Made by a program: the position numbers and the translations under genes. From Chryseosolibacter indicum (GTDB lineage: Bacteria; Bacteroidota; Bacteroidia; Cytophagales; Cyclobacteriaceae): a DNA stretch of 64,000 nucleotides. The number at the start of each line of letters is the position of its first letter. Within the stretch, counting starts at the first letter, position 1. Positions 1 through 9,618 of this stretch are shown here, piece after piece. The stretch covers positions 20,900 through 84,899 of the forward strand of contig NZ_JAHESD010000017.1 of NCBI RefSeq assembly GCF_018598585.1. The letters run 5' to 3'. The notes under the pieces were generated by a model. The model worked only from the letters and a program-made list of their open reading frames with translations. It was not told the DNA's origin and did no database searches.

Positions 1-1138
1 TATTTTCAAGGATCTGAACAGTTTCTTCAGGTGAGGTAGAATCTACCATTACCATCTGGAATCTGCGGGCCAAAGCACCGTCCTTTTCTATGTATTGTCT
101 GTATTCGTCAAGTGTTGTTGCTCCAATGCATTGGATCTCTCCGCGAGCCAAGGCCGGCTTAAACATATTGGAAGCATCCAGCGATCCTGAAGCTCCACCA
201 GCGCCAACAATTGTATGCAACTCATCAATGAACAGGATCACGTCAGGTGACTTCTCTAGTTCGTTCATGACCGCCTTCATACGTTCTTCAAATTGACCGC
301 GGTACTTTGTACCTGCAACTAAAGAAGCAAGGTCAAGTGTTACCACGCGCTTGCCAAAAAGTACCCTTGATACTTTCTTTTGGATGATCCTTAAAGCAAG
401 ACCTTCTGCAATGGCAGTTTTACCAACGCCAGGTTCACCAATAAGTATTGGATTGTTTTTCTTTCTGCGCGAAAGTATTTGTGCAACACGCTCAATTTCT
501 TTTTCACGCCCAACGATAGGATCCAGTTTATTATCTTCTGCTAAGCGAGTGAGGTCCCGACCAAAGTTGTCGAGCACTGGGGTTCTGGACTTTTCTGTTC
601 CTTTCTTCTCTTTACCAGCGCCTGAGCCAGAGCTCGCGCTTCCAAAGATTTTTGATGAGTCATCATCCGGATCATCAGTATCCGAAGATGCCATCGGTCC
701 TTCATTTTGGTATTCCAGCATTTCTTTTACAGTCTCGTAGTTAACGTCAAACTTATTTAAGATTTGTGTTGCAAGATTGTCCGCATCACGCAGGATTGAT
801 AACAGCAGGTGTTCTGTACCGATAAGTTGTGCTTTAAAAATCTTAGCTTCAAGGTAAGTTATCTTTAACACTTTCTCAGAAGCCTTTGTCAATGGAATAT
901 TGGCAAGATTCTTAATCTCATGAGTAGCTGTTCCTTTTGAAATTTTTTCAATTTCTGCGCGAAGTTCATCAAGGGGTACACCGAGCTTTTTCAACACTCC
1001 TACAGCTACACCTTCACCTTCACGGATCATTCCAAGTAAAAGGTGTTCAGTGCCTATATAGTCATGCCCTAAGCGCAATGCTTCTTCCCTGCTGAGTGAG
1101 ATCACTTCTTTAACACGGTTGGAAAATTTGGCTTCCAT
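1..1138 (-). CDS. clpC: ClpC-type AAA+ unfoldase, N-terminal part (runs off the window)
   Basis: Translating the minus strand from the ATG at 1138 gives an open frame to the window edge (about 379 residues). Two Clp_N repeats lie in roughly the first 145 residues, each with a GTEHLLL core. A Gly/Ser/Asp-rich linker follows, then the first AAA+ module with Walker A ([13 protein letters not shown]) and Walker B (ILFIDELHT). This order is that of ClpC/ClpA-class Hsp100 proteins, which unfold substrates for the ClpP protease in the cytoplasm. The second AAA+ module and any ClpP-binding loop lie outside the window, so ClpC rather than ClpB is inferred from the Clp_N type and the early linker. The N-terminal start [12 protein letters not shown] is typical of ClpC. 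Confidence 0.93.
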   Translation of the reverse strand, partial: MEAKFSNRVKEVISLSREEALRLGHDYIGTEHLLLGMIREGEGVAVGVLKKLGVPLDELRAEIEKISKGTATHEIKNLANIPLTKASEKVLKITYLEAKIFKAQLIGTEHLLLSILRDADNLATQILNKFDVNYETVKEMLEYQNEGPMASSDTDDPDDDSSKIFGSASSGSGAGKEKKGTEKSRTPVLDNFGRDLTRLAEDNKLDPIVGREKEIERVAQILSRRKKNNPILIGEPGVGKTAIAEGLALRIIQKKVSRVLFGKRVVTLDLASLVAGTKYRGQFEERMKAVMNELEKSPDVILFIDELHTIVGAGGASGSLDASNMFKPALARGEIQCIGATTLDEYRQYIEKDGALARRFQMVMVDSTSPEETVQILEN

Positions 1139-1252
1139 GTAAAAATTTCTAAATGATTAGATTAAATATAAATGTAAAATTTTTCTACCGTACAATGCTA
1201 CAGCAAATAAAAGTTAATATTTCTTCTTCAACGAAATAAATCCCCCATTTGT

Positions 1253-1879
1253 TCAATTAATTGCGGAAGCGCGTACAATACTCAGCGAACCTGGACCTTC
1301 ACAAAAAATCAGGTCGATGATGCTCATGTTAGGGACAAACATACTGCCAAAGACTTGCCGATATTGTACGCTTTTAAAAAATCTATTACAATCACCTTCT
1401 TTTTTGGGATTTAGCACGGATCGGTAGTCTTTAATTTCTAAAGAGGGCGATTTTTCATAAAATGACGTTTCCATTATGTCAATATTACAACGCATCCATT
1501 TAAGACACATTGTCAGTAAGTCCATATTTAAGTCATAAAGAAAGACGTGCTTTTTAAAAAGTATTTGACTTAAATCAGAAGCGTAGTATTCAAAAAAAGG
1601 TGCATTTCCGTAAGCCGATTGAATTGTTCTCCAATGATTATTCAGCCACTTCTGAGAGTGATCTATTTTAACATCTTTTACGATTGTTTTGCCGTGCTTC
1701 GACGTTAACGGCACTATTAAAATTTCCTTACCTTGAGCAGTGTTAATATAACAACGATTGCGATAGGTTTGTTTCTCATAATGTTCAAATTTTTCTACAT
1801 GTACTTCTGTAAAGTTTTGAATGAGAGAGAAATAAGAAACTGGAGGTAGATACTGTAGCTCAATAAGAATACGCTTCAC
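1253..1879 (-). CDS. WbqC-like family protein
   Basis: A 208-residue cytoplasmic protein matching the WbqC-like family. The hallmarks are an N-terminal IELQYLPPVSYF segment, a central block with NRC and IVPLTSKHGKT, and a WLNNHWRTIQSAYGNAPFF core. WbqC proteins sit in many O-antigen loci and in Bacteroidota genomes; their biochemical role is not settled. The start is a GTG: the upstream frame is closed by a TAA a few codons earlier and no ATG is available. Its neighbour is a tsaC/sua5 homologue on the same strand, 90 bases upstream, so they may be co-transcribed. Family assignment is solid, function is not. Confidence 0.8.
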   Translation of the reverse strand: MKRILIELQYLPPVSYFSLIQNFTEVHVEKFEHYEKQTYRNRCYINTAQGKEILIVPLTSKHGKTIVKDVKIDHSQKWLNNHWRTIQSAYGNAPFFEYYASDLSQILFKKHVFLYDLNMDLLTMCLKWMRCNIDIMETSFYEKSPSLEIKDYRSVLNPKKEGDCNRFFKSVQYRQVFGSMFVPNMSIIDLIFCEGPGSLSIVRASAIN

Positions 1880-1968
1880 AAAGCAACTTTAATTATAATT
1901 TGCCATTTACGCCAGGCAATTGGCTGACAATATATGGCTGCTTTATTACTAAGCAATGTTTAATAGCT

Positions 1969-2595
1969 CTAAATATACTCATCGGCTACACCTAGACCTT
2001 GCCTCACTATCTCTAGTTGCTCCTGAGTACAGTCAATCACCGTTGAGGGCACATTTCCGCCGGCGCCGCCATCAATAACAATGTCAACTAAAGATTTGAA
2101 ATCGTTATAGATTTCTTCGGGATCAGTAGTGTATTCTAATATAGTGTCATCGTCCTTTATTGAGGAGGTAATCAAGGGATTGCCAAGGGAGGATACAATC
2201 ATTAACGGAATCTGATGATTGGGAATCCGGATTCCGACAGTTTTCTTATTGGCATCCAGTATTTTAGGGACTTTACTGCTCGATTCGAGGATAAAGGTAA
2301 ACGGGCCAGGAAGTGCTTTCTTAAGCAGCTTAAAAATGGGCGTTTCTACAGTGGCGTATTCGGATATGTGACTTAAATCATTGCAAATAAATGAGAGATT
2401 CATTTTTTGTGGCTTGATCTGTAAAATCTGACATAGCCTTTCGACGCCCTTTTTATTCATCAAATCACAACCTATTCCATAAATGGTATCAGTAGGGTAG
2501 ATGATAACGCCTCCCTTTCGAAGCACCTCAACAACATGGTTGATCTTTCTTTGTTCAGGATTTTTTGGATGTATTTTAAGGAACTCTGCAGCCAT
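1969..2595 (-). CDS. L-threonylcarbamoyladenylate synthase family (TsaC/Sua5/YciO)
   Basis: A 208-residue YrdC-fold protein. The N-terminus carries [17 protein letters not shown], followed by the [13 protein letters not shown] region, [17 protein letters not shown], and a C-terminal STVIDC...IVRQGLG block. Members make threonylcarbamoyl-AMP from threonine, bicarbonate and ATP for t6A modification of ANN-decoding tRNAs. The canonical KR-rich substrate loop is altered here to KPQKMNLSF, which resembles the YciO branch, so a YciO-like paralogue is possible. No second copy appears in the window. Cytoplasmic. It is divergent from mltG across a 200-base spacer. Confidence 0.85.
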   Translation of the reverse strand: MAAEFLKIHPKNPEQRKINHVVEVLRKGGVIIYPTDTIYGIGCDLMNKKGVERLCQILQIKPQKMNLSFICNDLSHISEYATVETPIFKLLKKALPGPFTFILESSSKVPKILDANKKTVGIRIPNHQIPLMIVSSLGNPLITSSIKDDDTILEYTTDPEEIYNDFKSLVDIVIDGGAGGNVPSTVIDCTQEQLEIVRQGLGVADEYI

Positions 2596-2684
2596 TAGAA
2601 ATAAAAGTAATTTTTATTTGTTAATTAAACTGACATGATGGACACATGCAACATAAACACGCTGGATTAAAACCAGCAGTTATA

Positions 2685-2692
2685 TACATTTG
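2685..2692 (+). promoter_or_regulatory. Candidate Bacteroidota -7 box (TACATTTG) upstream of mltG
   Basis: TACATTTG matches the Bacteroidota -7 consensus TAnnTTTG and lies about 100 bases before the mltG start. I could not find a convincing TTG-type -33 box at the usual spacing, so this is a weak call. A small hairpin (GCTGG/CCAGC, 2661-2677) lies just upstream. Confidence 0.3.
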
Positions 2693-2795
2693 CATTTTAA
2701 ACATCATAAGTTAGTGTAATAATGTATGCCAATATTCCGGACACTACGCCGGTGTATGACATGTAATATATTCCTTAAGTACCAATAATTAATAC

Positions 2796-3842
2796 ATGAA
2801 ACCATCAAAAGGGTTAGTTTTCTTTTTACTGTTCTCGATGCTCTTGATTTCCTTGGGCTATTATGCTTATCAGATTTGTTTTACCCCCAACGTGCTGGTA
2901 GGAAAAGAGGAGCGTGTTTTTATTATTCCCAGAGACGCTGATTTCAAATTTGTTCAAAAGAAGTTTCACGAAGGAAATATTGTTCAGGACCTGATGTCCT
3001 TTAGTTTTTTAGCAAGGCTGATGGAGTATCGTGATCATGTGAAACCGGGTCGTTATATTCTCGAACCAAACATGACCAACCTCCAGGTTATCCGGTTATT
3101 GCGAGCAGGAATTCAGGAGCCGGTTAAAGTAACATTTAATAACGTGAGGCTTATTCGCGATCTCAGTGAAAAGATTACGAAAAATCTGAACATGAAACCT
3201 GAAGAATTCGAAGCTGCGCTTATTGAGTTTACAATGGCGAACCGCTCTGGCTTTAACAAAGACAATATTCTATGTATGTTCATTCCAAACACTTATGAGG
3301 TGTATTATAATGTTGCTCCAGAGGATCTTGTCGATAGAATGAGCAAAGAATTTCAGAATTTCTGGACCGAGGAAAGAAAGGCTAAAGCAAAAGAGATAGG
3401 ACTAACACCGATTGAAATATCGATTCTGGCTTCTATTGTTCAGGCTGAATCAATCCGTGCAGATGAGGCTCCGATTATAGCAGGCTTGTACCTTAACAGG
3501 TTGAAGAAAGGTATTGCACTTCAGGCTGATCCAACGCTGGTGTATGCAGTAGGAGATTTTTCTTTGAAGCGGGTTTTAAACGAGCACAAGGAAATTGATT
3601 CACCTTATAATACTTATAAATATGCCGGTCTTCCTCCTGGGCCTATTAACCTTCCTGAAATTCGCACCCTTGACGCAGTTCTTAATTTTAAAAAGAGCGA
3701 TTACATCTACATGTGTGCGAAGGAAGATTTTTCAGGCAGGCATAACTTTACAAGCAGCTACCAGCAACATATGAATAATGCCATTAAGTACCAACGTGCA
3801 TTAACGATCGAAATGAAGAAAGCAGCTCAAATGAAGAAATAA
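2796..3842 (+). CDS. mltG: Endolytic murein transglycosylase MltG (YceG family)
   Basis: A 348-residue protein with one N-terminal membrane helix (about residues 8-26) and a large periplasmic YceG domain. MltG cleaves nascent peptidoglycan strands and probably terminates glycan elongation. The catalytic block LASIVQAES is at 211-219, with the predicted catalytic Glu at 218; ADPTLVYA and the LPPGPINLP segment follow, as in the family. Length is normal. The stop codon overlaps the next start as TAATG (one shared base), so translation is probably coupled to the thioesterase gene. It is the first gene of a three-gene operon with a 4HBT thioesterase and YihY. Confidence 0.93.
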   Translation: MKPSKGLVFFLLFSMLLISLGYYAYQICFTPNVLVGKEERVFIIPRDADFKFVQKKFHEGNIVQDLMSFSFLARLMEYRDHVKPGRYILEPNMTNLQVIRLLRAGIQEPVKVTFNNVRLIRDLSEKITKNLNMKPEEFEAALIEFTMANRSGFNKDNILCMFIPNTYEVYYNVAPEDLVDRMSKEFQNFWTEERKAKAKEIGLTPIEISILASIVQAESIRADEAPIIAGLYLNRLKKGIALQADPTLVYAVGDFSLKRVLNEHKEIDSPYNTYKYAGLPPGPINLPEIRTLDAVLNFKKSDYIYMCAKEDFSGRHNFTSSYQQHMNNAIKYQRALTIEMKKAAQMKK

Positions 3843-4246
3843 TGTACGTATCTGAAACCAAAGTAAGAGTGCGTTATGGAGAAACAGATCAAATGGGCTA
3901 TGTTTATTATGGCTTTTACTCCATGTACTATGAAGTAGGTCGTGTTGAAAGTTTAAGACAACTTGGCTTAAGTTACAAAGCGTTAGAAGAAATGGGAATT
4001 ATGCTACCGGTCATTGAAAACCATTCAAAATATTTGGCGCCGGCATTTTATGATGACGAACTACGGATAGTAACAACACTCCGTGAAAAACCGGGTGTAA
4101 AAATTAAGTTTGAGTACGAAATATTTAATCCTGAAAATAAATTAATTCATAAGGGTGAAACGCTACTGGTTTTTGTAGATAAAAGAACAAACAGACCATG
4201 TCGTCCACCTGAAGCTATGGAAAAAGTGCTAGCACCTTATTTTTAA
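3842..4246 (+). CDS. Acyl-CoA thioesterase, YbgC/FadM-type hotdog (4HBT)
   Basis: 134 residues with a single hotdog domain. The N-terminal motif VRYGETDQMGYVYYGFYSMYYE contains the Asp used as the catalytic residue in 4-hydroxybenzoyl-CoA thioesterase-like enzymes. Such enzymes hydrolyse acyl-CoA or acyl-ACP thioesters in the cytoplasm; the substrate cannot be told from sequence. Start and stop both share a TAATG junction with the neighbours, placing it inside the mltG operon. The link with an envelope enzyme and a YihY membrane protein suggests a lipid or envelope role, but that is inference. Confidence 0.9.
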   Translation: MYVSETKVRVRYGETDQMGYVYYGFYSMYYEVGRVESLRQLGLSYKALEEMGIMLPVIENHSKYLAPAFYDDELRIVTTLREKPGVKIKFEYEIFNPENKLIHKGETLLVFVDKRTNRPCRPPEAMEKVLAPYF

Positions 4247-5229
4247 TGAAGTACAAGCATAAAAGAAGAATTCTTAACTGGTCACCGATTTGGTTTCTGA
4301 TCCGCTGGATGCGGAAAGTTCGCTTTAACAAGTATGAAGGCATCTCACTATACAAGATTTTCAAATCCTTCGCATTTAATATGAAGGATGATGAGGTTAT
4401 GGACCGCGCAAATGGGGTCGCATACAACTTCATGCTGGCCATCTTCCCGGCCGTTATTTTTCTCTTCACGCTCATACCCTTTGTCACCAAGTTCTTTCCG
4501 GAAGTTAATACACAAAGCATTATGGGCTTTATCCGGGAACTTATGCCGCCAAGTATGTACGAGGTGGTATCAACAACAGTTTTAGACATTGTAAGCAACC
4601 AGCGCGGAGGATTGTTAACCCTTGGTTTCTTCTTTGCGATGTACCTGTCCACTAATGGTATGATGGCATTAATGCGCGCTTTTAACGCCTGTTATAAAAC
4701 AATAGAAAAAAGGCCAGGTTGGAAAACAAGGTTAATAGCGACGGGATTAACTTTCAACATGGCTTTCGTTCTCTTTCTCGCGACCATACTCTTGGTTGTT
4801 GGTGAATTTGTACTCGACTACGTGCTTGCCAATCTTTACCGCTTTGAATTTCTTAATATTGACAAGTACAGTCTTTACCTATTATCGGCCGTTAGGTTTC
4901 TCGTTATCTTTATAGTCTTTTTCCTTGCCATATCAACCATTTACTACTTCGGCCCATCCATTCATTATAACTGGCGATTCTTTTCTATCGGCTCCTTTAT
5001 AGCCACCATTCTTGCCTTGGCGGTGACTATCGGATTTTCTTTTTACGTTACCAATTTTGCCAATTATAATAAAGTCTATGGGTCCATTGGTGTAATCATC
5101 GCCATTATGATTTGGGTACAACTTATAACTGTTGTTTTACTTATTGGCTATGAAATCAATGCAAGTATTCACGAGGCAATTCGTCATGAAGCCTTAAGAA
5201 AGGCCCGCCGGCTAGCAGTAAAACCGTAG
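4246..5229 (+). CDS. YihY/BrkB family inner-membrane protein
   Basis: 327 residues with about six transmembrane segments. The family pattern is present: an amphipathic N-terminal region, a NGVAYNFMLAIFPAVIFLF helix, LTLGFFFAMYLSTNG, and the late VYGSIGVIIAIMIWVQ helix. The family was once called tRNA-processing ribonuclease BN by mistake and then BrkB; its function remains unclear, with transport or envelope roles proposed. It is the last gene of the mltG operon and is coupled by TAATG to the thioesterase gene. A 100-base spacer separates it from galK. Membrane topology is inferred from hydrophobicity by eye. Confidence 0.9.
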   Translation: MKYKHKRRILNWSPIWFLIRWMRKVRFNKYEGISLYKIFKSFAFNMKDDEVMDRANGVAYNFMLAIFPAVIFLFTLIPFVTKFFPEVNTQSIMGFIRELMPPSMYEVVSTTVLDIVSNQRGGLLTLGFFFAMYLSTNGMMALMRAFNACYKTIEKRPGWKTRLIATGLTFNMAFVLFLATILLVVGEFVLDYVLANLYRFEFLNIDKYSLYLLSAVRFLVIFIVFFLAISTIYYFGPSIHYNWRFFSIGSFIATILALAVTIGFSFYVTNFANYNKVYGSIGVIIAIMIWVQLITVVLLIGYEINASIHEAIRHEALRKARRLAVKP

Positions 5230-5329
5230 TTTAGATTTAACGGTATCGTTTTTTTTGTAAGATTGCATAAACAGGCAGGCTGGTTAGAAACTTAACAGTT
5301 TACCTGTCTACAAATCTTCACAACAATAT

Positions 5330-6520
5330 ATGTCAAACCTTGCAAGGGAAATAGCAACAAAGTTTAAAGAAGTATTTAAAACAGAGCCCATTATTGTCCG
5401 TTCTCCTGGTAGAATTAATCTTATCGGAGAACATACCGATTATAATGACGGTTTTGTAATGCCCGCAGCCATTGATAAGGAGGTAATTTTCGCAATTGCT
5501 CCTTCTGCTAATGAAAAGTCTATCGTTCATTCCGCTATGTACAATGAGCAATTTGAGTTTGATTTACAAAACCCTCAAAAAGTAAAAGAGCCAAAGTGGG
5601 CTAACTTTCTATTGGGTGTTCTGTATAAACTCAAGCAAGAGGGGTATGCTATTAAACCGTTTAGCTGCGTATTTGGTGGTGAGGTACCAATGGGGGCAGG
5701 GCTTTCGTCTTCAGCCGCAATAGAATGCGGTTTTGGTTATGCTCTAAGCGAGGTAAACAACCTCAATGTTCCAAGGCTTGACATTGTTAGGATTGGCCAG
5801 TGGTCAGAACATAACTTCGTGGGCGTGATGTGCGGCATCATGGATCAGTATGCAAGTGTAATGGGAAAAGAGAACCATGTGATTGTTCTCGACTGCAGAT
5901 CACTTACCCATCGTTATTCCCCGATTGACTTAAAAGAGTACACATTGATTTTATGCGATACCAAAGTTAAACACTCACTTGTTGACTCTGAGTATAACAC
6001 ACGTCGAAGTGAATGCGAGACAGGGGTATCAGTTTTGAAAAAACATCATCCACAGATTCAAAGTCTACGGGATGTATCACGTGATATGCTTGAAGCGCAT
6101 CGGGACGAATTAAAAGGTAAAGTATACGACAGATGTCTTTATGTAGTACAGGAGATAGAGAGGGTGCAGCAAGCGAGTCTTGACCTTGAAAAGGGTGATC
6201 TGACAAGTTTTGGACAAAAAATGTTTGAAACACATGAGGGTCTCTCTGAACTATATGAAGTAAGCTGTAAAGAACTCGACTTCCTAGTTAATGAAGCAAA
6301 GAAGTTTAAAGAAGTACTTGGGGCGAGAATGATGGGCGGCGGATTTGGCGGTTGCACCATCAATATCGTTAGGAAAGACTTTGTTACGGAATTCGAAAAC
6401 AACCTGAAAGTAAACTATAAGAAAGCGTTCAACATAGATATGCCCACTTACAAGGTGAATATCAAAGATGGTACGAGCATTATAAACAAAGTTCAGATCC
6501 TGTCACATGAATCCGTTTAA
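5330..6520 (+). CDS. galK: Galactokinase
   Basis: 396 residues, a GHMP kinase. It phosphorylates galactose to galactose-1-phosphate in the Leloir pathway, in the cytoplasm. The galactokinase signature GRINLIGEHTDYNDGF lies near residues 27-42, the ATP loop GAGLSSSAA near 126, the CGIMDQYASVMG segment follows, and GGGFGGC lies near the C-terminus. Length is normal for GalK. The aldose epimerase gene follows 65 bases downstream on the same strand, which supplies the preceding pathway step. galT and galE are not in the window. Confidence 0.95.
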   Translation: MSNLAREIATKFKEVFKTEPIIVRSPGRINLIGEHTDYNDGFVMPAAIDKEVIFAIAPSANEKSIVHSAMYNEQFEFDLQNPQKVKEPKWANFLLGVLYKLKQEGYAIKPFSCVFGGEVPMGAGLSSSAAIECGFGYALSEVNNLNVPRLDIVRIGQWSEHNFVGVMCGIMDQYASVMGKENHVIVLDCRSLTHRYSPIDLKEYTLILCDTKVKHSLVDSEYNTRRSECETGVSVLKKHHPQIQSLRDVSRDMLEAHRDELKGKVYDRCLYVVQEIERVQQASLDLEKGDLTSFGQKMFETHEGLSELYEVSCKELDFLVNEAKKFKEVLGARMMGGGFGGCTINIVRKDFVTEFENNLKVNYKKAFNIDMPTYKVNIKDGTSIINKVQILSHESV

Positions 6521-6585
6521 TTTAAACATCGTGGAATACCGAGAATACTACTAATTTAAAACTACTTACCTTACAACATGTTATT

Positions 6586-7752
6586 ATGATAAACAAAATC
6601 AATGCATTTTTACTGTTAACAATTCTCATCATAAGCTGTAATCCCAAGAAAGAAGTGAATACTGAAACCAAACAAGCTGACTCTCTTACAACAAGAGGCT
6701 CTGTTGAATCCGCTCCATTTGGCACAATGCCTGATGGCACACAAGTATCTGTTTTTACACTTACAAACAGCAACGGAGTTAAAATGAAGGTAATAAACTA
6801 CGGCGGCATAATTACTTCACTATCTGTTCCTGATAAGAATAACAAAATAGAAGACATTGTATTGGGATTTGACGAGTTGGATGGCTATTTGAAAGACAGT
6901 CCGTTTTTTGGTGCATTAATTGGTCGATATGGCAACCGCATTGCAAAGGGCAAATTTACTTTGGATGGAAAGTCGTACAGTCTTGCAGTAAATAACGGAG
7001 CTAACCATTTACATGGAGGCAACAAAGGATTCGACAAAGTATTCTGGAACATCAAAAAGGATTCAACTGACAACGGCGTAGCTATAAAATTGAGCTATAC
7101 AAGCAAAGATATGGAAGAGGGCTACCCTGGGAACTTGCAAGCTGAAGTAACATATACGCTTACCGATAATAATGAACTACAAATCGACTACAAGGCTACA
7201 ACAGATAAAAAGACAGTTGTTAATTTAACTCAGCACACCTACTTCAATTTAACAGGCGGAAAACAGGATATACTATCCCATCATCTTCTTTTAAACGCTG
7301 ACCGTTTTCTGCCCGTTGATAAAACACTAATACCAACTGGTGAACTTAAACCAGTAAGCAATACGCCTTTTGACTTTACCAAGTCACAAATCATCGGGTC
7401 GAGAATTAGTAACAATGATGAGCAATTAAAAATTGCAGGAGGTTACGATCATTGTTGGGTGTTAAACAAAGCTACTGATGGGTTGAATACCGTTGGTACT
7501 CTTTATGATTCAATAAGCGGAAGAGAAGTAACTGTATATACTACAGAACCTGGAGTACAATTTTACAGCGGAAATTTTCTTGATGGTTCAATTACTGGTA
7601 AAAGTGGAGTGGTTTACAATAAACGTTACGGACTTTGCCTGGAAACTCAGCATTTTCCTGATTCACCAAACAAACCGGAATTTCCTTCTGTAGTTTTGAA
7701 CCCTGGTGAGACTTATACGTCACAAACTGTATATAAATTTTCTGTTCGATAG
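6586..7752 (+). CDS. Aldose 1-epimerase (mutarotase), lipoprotein form
   Basis: 388 residues. A lipoprotein signal with lipobox-like LIISC puts a Cys near residue 18, so the mature enzyme is probably membrane-anchored outside the cytoplasm. The galactose mutarotase fold follows: VINYGGIITSLSVPD, GRYGNRIAKGKF, NNGANHLHGG, the catalytic His region VNLTQHTYFNL, and the Glu of CLETQHFPDSPN. It interconverts alpha and beta anomers of galactose or glucose. The pairing with galK suggests galactose use. Periplasmic or surface mutarotases are common in Bacteroidota. A strong terminator lies just downstream. Confidence 0.92.
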   Translation: MINKINAFLLLTILIISCNPKKEVNTETKQADSLTTRGSVESAPFGTMPDGTQVSVFTLTNSNGVKMKVINYGGIITSLSVPDKNNKIEDIVLGFDELDGYLKDSPFFGALIGRYGNRIAKGKFTLDGKSYSLAVNNGANHLHGGNKGFDKVFWNIKKDSTDNGVAIKLSYTSKDMEEGYPGNLQAEVTYTLTDNNELQIDYKATTDKKTVVNLTQHTYFNLTGGKQDILSHHLLLNADRFLPVDKTLIPTGELKPVSNTPFDFTKSQIIGSRISNNDEQLKIAGGYDHCWVLNKATDGLNTVGTLYDSISGREVTVYTTEPGVQFYSGNFLDGSITGKSGVVYNKRYGLCLETQHFPDSPNKPEFPSVVLNPGETYTSQTVYKFSVR

Positions 7753-7773
7753 ATTAGTTCCGTTTGCAAACCA

Positions 7774-7817
7774 AACACCTGCCAATTTTAAATAAAAGCA
7801 AAGTTGGCAGGTGTTTT
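7774..7817 (+). terminator. Rho-independent terminator after the galK-epimerase unit
   Basis: A perfect 12-bp stem (7774-7785 with 7804-7815) encloses an A-rich loop and is followed by TTTT. It lies 20 bases past the epimerase stop. Confidence 0.8.
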
Positions 7818-8159
7818 CATTCCAGCTCATCCCTTTTGTTAATCATTATTCTACCCCTATAGGCGCTTCCCCCGAAGTAATCTGCTCTCATTCTATTCCT
7901 AATTTTTTTCTAATAGCACAAGGATAACTTTAATTGAACGTTGAGGGTTATAGATTAAAACACATTGGATGTTAATGAGAATACTACATCGCCTTTACCA
8001 TACCACAACTACTTTTAAAAACACACTTCAATCAGCAGTATTTATTTGCGAGAATTCATTTAAACCATGCTCGGGTAGCTTTAGCACATGCACGAAAAAA
8101 ATATAGTGCTCGACAGATTTACATTTGTAATGTCTTAATTTTACATCTCCTACTTAGCT
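7818..8159. other. Intergenic region without recognisable gene
   Basis: A 340-base spacer between a terminator and the secreted GH43 gene. I see no ORF with family features and no tRNA fold. It contains A/T-rich tracts and a candidate -7 box at 8120. Confidence 0.6.
8120..8127 (+). promoter_or_regulatory. Candidate -7 box (TACATTTG) upstream of the secreted GH43
   Basis: TACATTTG fits TAnnTTTG and is 33 bases before the ATG at 8160. No clear -33 TTG element is seen, so confidence is low. Confidence 0.35.
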
Positions 8160-9488
8160 ATGCCATTGAAGACTTTTGTTTATAGTTTGCTAATTACTGT
8201 CGTTAGCCTCACATCATCCTATTCTCAAAAAACGTTTACCAATCCTCTTCGGAAGTCGGGACCAGATCCTTTCATTGTATACCACAATGGATTCTACTAT
8301 TTAACCTATACCATTAACCCTGCAGATCAACCGGGTGGTAATGGAATTGAGATCGTAAAAACTACAAGTCTGGCTGAAATCAATGGTACCGACGCTTCTC
8401 TTGTATGGCAGGAGACTGATAAAGCTAAGAAATATAACATGTGGGCACCGGAGCTTCACCGCCTTAAGTCGGAGAAGGGATACAAATGGTATTTGTACTA
8501 TACGTCTGGTTCTGATATGTGTTGCGAGGGTCAGCGCATACATGTACTTGAAAGCGAGCATGACGATCCGATGGGGCCTTACAATTACAAAAGCCAGCTT
8601 ACTAAGGATTACTCAATAGACGGCAGCGTTTTTAGCATTGGTAATGACTTGTACTTTTTATACTGCAAACCATACGAAGGCAACCACGTTTATATAACAT
8701 CTATGAAGAATCCTTACACCCTTAAGGGACCTTCCGTTAAAATTTCTTCACCCCGATACGCGTGGGAAAGGGCGGCAGGTGTAGTTAACGAAGCGCCTAT
8801 TGCTTTAGTTAGAAATGGAAAAATATTTGTTGCATATTCGTATAACGACTGTAGCTCTGCTAACTATGGCTTGGGGATGCTAACTGCTGATGCGAACAGC
8901 AATCTGCTCGATGCAAACTCCTGGCACAAATCTCAAAAACCTGTTTTCCAAAGAAATGAATTAAACGGCGTTTATGGACCGGGTCACAACGGTTTCTTTA
9001 AATCACCTGATGGCAAAGAAGATTGGATGGTATATCATGCTAACTCTTCACCTACTGATGGCTGCAGTGCTCAAAGAAGTCCGCGTGCTCAAAAAATAAA
9101 TTGGAATGCTGATGGAACTCCAGACTTTGGTGTACCACTGGCATTAAGCAGCCATATCACACTCCCATCGGGGGACCCAGGCCCTTCAGGAGGTATTTAT
9201 CTGCAGGCGTTACAGGAGACCGACAATACAGCTTTCAAGATTTACCCCAACCCTTCAATGGACGTTGTACATATCGACTACATTTCAGAGAAAGATGAAT
9301 TGATAAATATTCAAGTTCTCGACGTTAACGGTAAACTTAAGGCAGACGTTTGTAGCCGCTTTGTAACTAAAGGAATTGCTTTGAAAGAAACATTTAGTCT
9401 TGATAATTTCCAAATGGGAATTTACATCATCAAAGTCTCTTCTGCGTCAATTAACAAACATTACAAAGTACAATTAAGCCAATATTGA
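8160..9488 (+). CDS. Secreted GH43-type glycosidase with T9SS sorting domain
   Basis: 442 residues. A Sec signal peptide (about 1-22) precedes a five-bladed GH43 propeller (about 25-345). The candidate catalytic triad is Asp36 in SGPDPF, Asp154 in SIDGS and Glu211 in VNEAP, plus the typical WAPELH at 95-100. A C-terminal domain (about 360-442) starts FKIYPNPSMDVVHIDY and ends with a beta-rich segment, the T9SS type A sorting signal that leads to outer-membrane secretion. GH43 enzymes usually cleave arabinofuranosyl or xylosyl linkages; the exact substrate is unknown. It stands alone, with its own upstream spacer and a downstream terminator, and lies beside a glycan-synthesis operon. Confidence 0.92.
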   Translation: MPLKTFVYSLLITVVSLTSSYSQKTFTNPLRKSGPDPFIVYHNGFYYLTYTINPADQPGGNGIEIVKTTSLAEINGTDASLVWQETDKAKKYNMWAPELHRLKSEKGYKWYLYYTSGSDMCCEGQRIHVLESEHDDPMGPYNYKSQLTKDYSIDGSVFSIGNDLYFLYCKPYEGNHVYITSMKNPYTLKGPSVKISSPRYAWERAAGVVNEAPIALVRNGKIFVAYSYNDCSSANYGLGMLTADANSNLLDANSWHKSQKPVFQRNELNGVYGPGHNGFFKSPDGKEDWMVYHANSSPTDGCSAQRSPRAQKINWNADGTPDFGVPLALSSHITLPSGDPGPSGGIYLQALQETDNTAFKIYPNPSMDVVHIDYISEKDELINIQVLDVNGKLKADVCSRFVTKGIALKETFSLDNFQMGIYIIKVSSASINKHYKVQLSQY

Positions 9489-9521
9489 TCTTCTTCCCGC
9501 TTCAAACGGTTTAGTACATAA

Positions 9522-9560
9522 ATGCTGCTGCTTGTAAATCAGGCAGCAGTATTTTTTTTA
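9522..9560 (+). terminator. Rho-independent terminator after the secreted GH43
   Basis: CTGCTGC (9525-9531) pairs with GCAGCAG (9543-9549) around a short loop; the stem extends by a few pairs and is followed by a run of eight T. Confidence 0.8.
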
Positions 9561-9618
9561 TATCAACTATAAGTCCTCGGCATGTTTGTAGTATAAGAAT
9601 CCATGCTAATTAGGAGTT

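Noticed and set aside
351..740. A 129-codon plus-strand frame
   Set aside because: It is antisense to clpC; the minus-strand reading is clearly ClpC.
4215..4652. A 145-codon minus-strand frame
   Set aside because: It is antisense to yihY and to the end of the thioesterase gene, with no recognisable domain.
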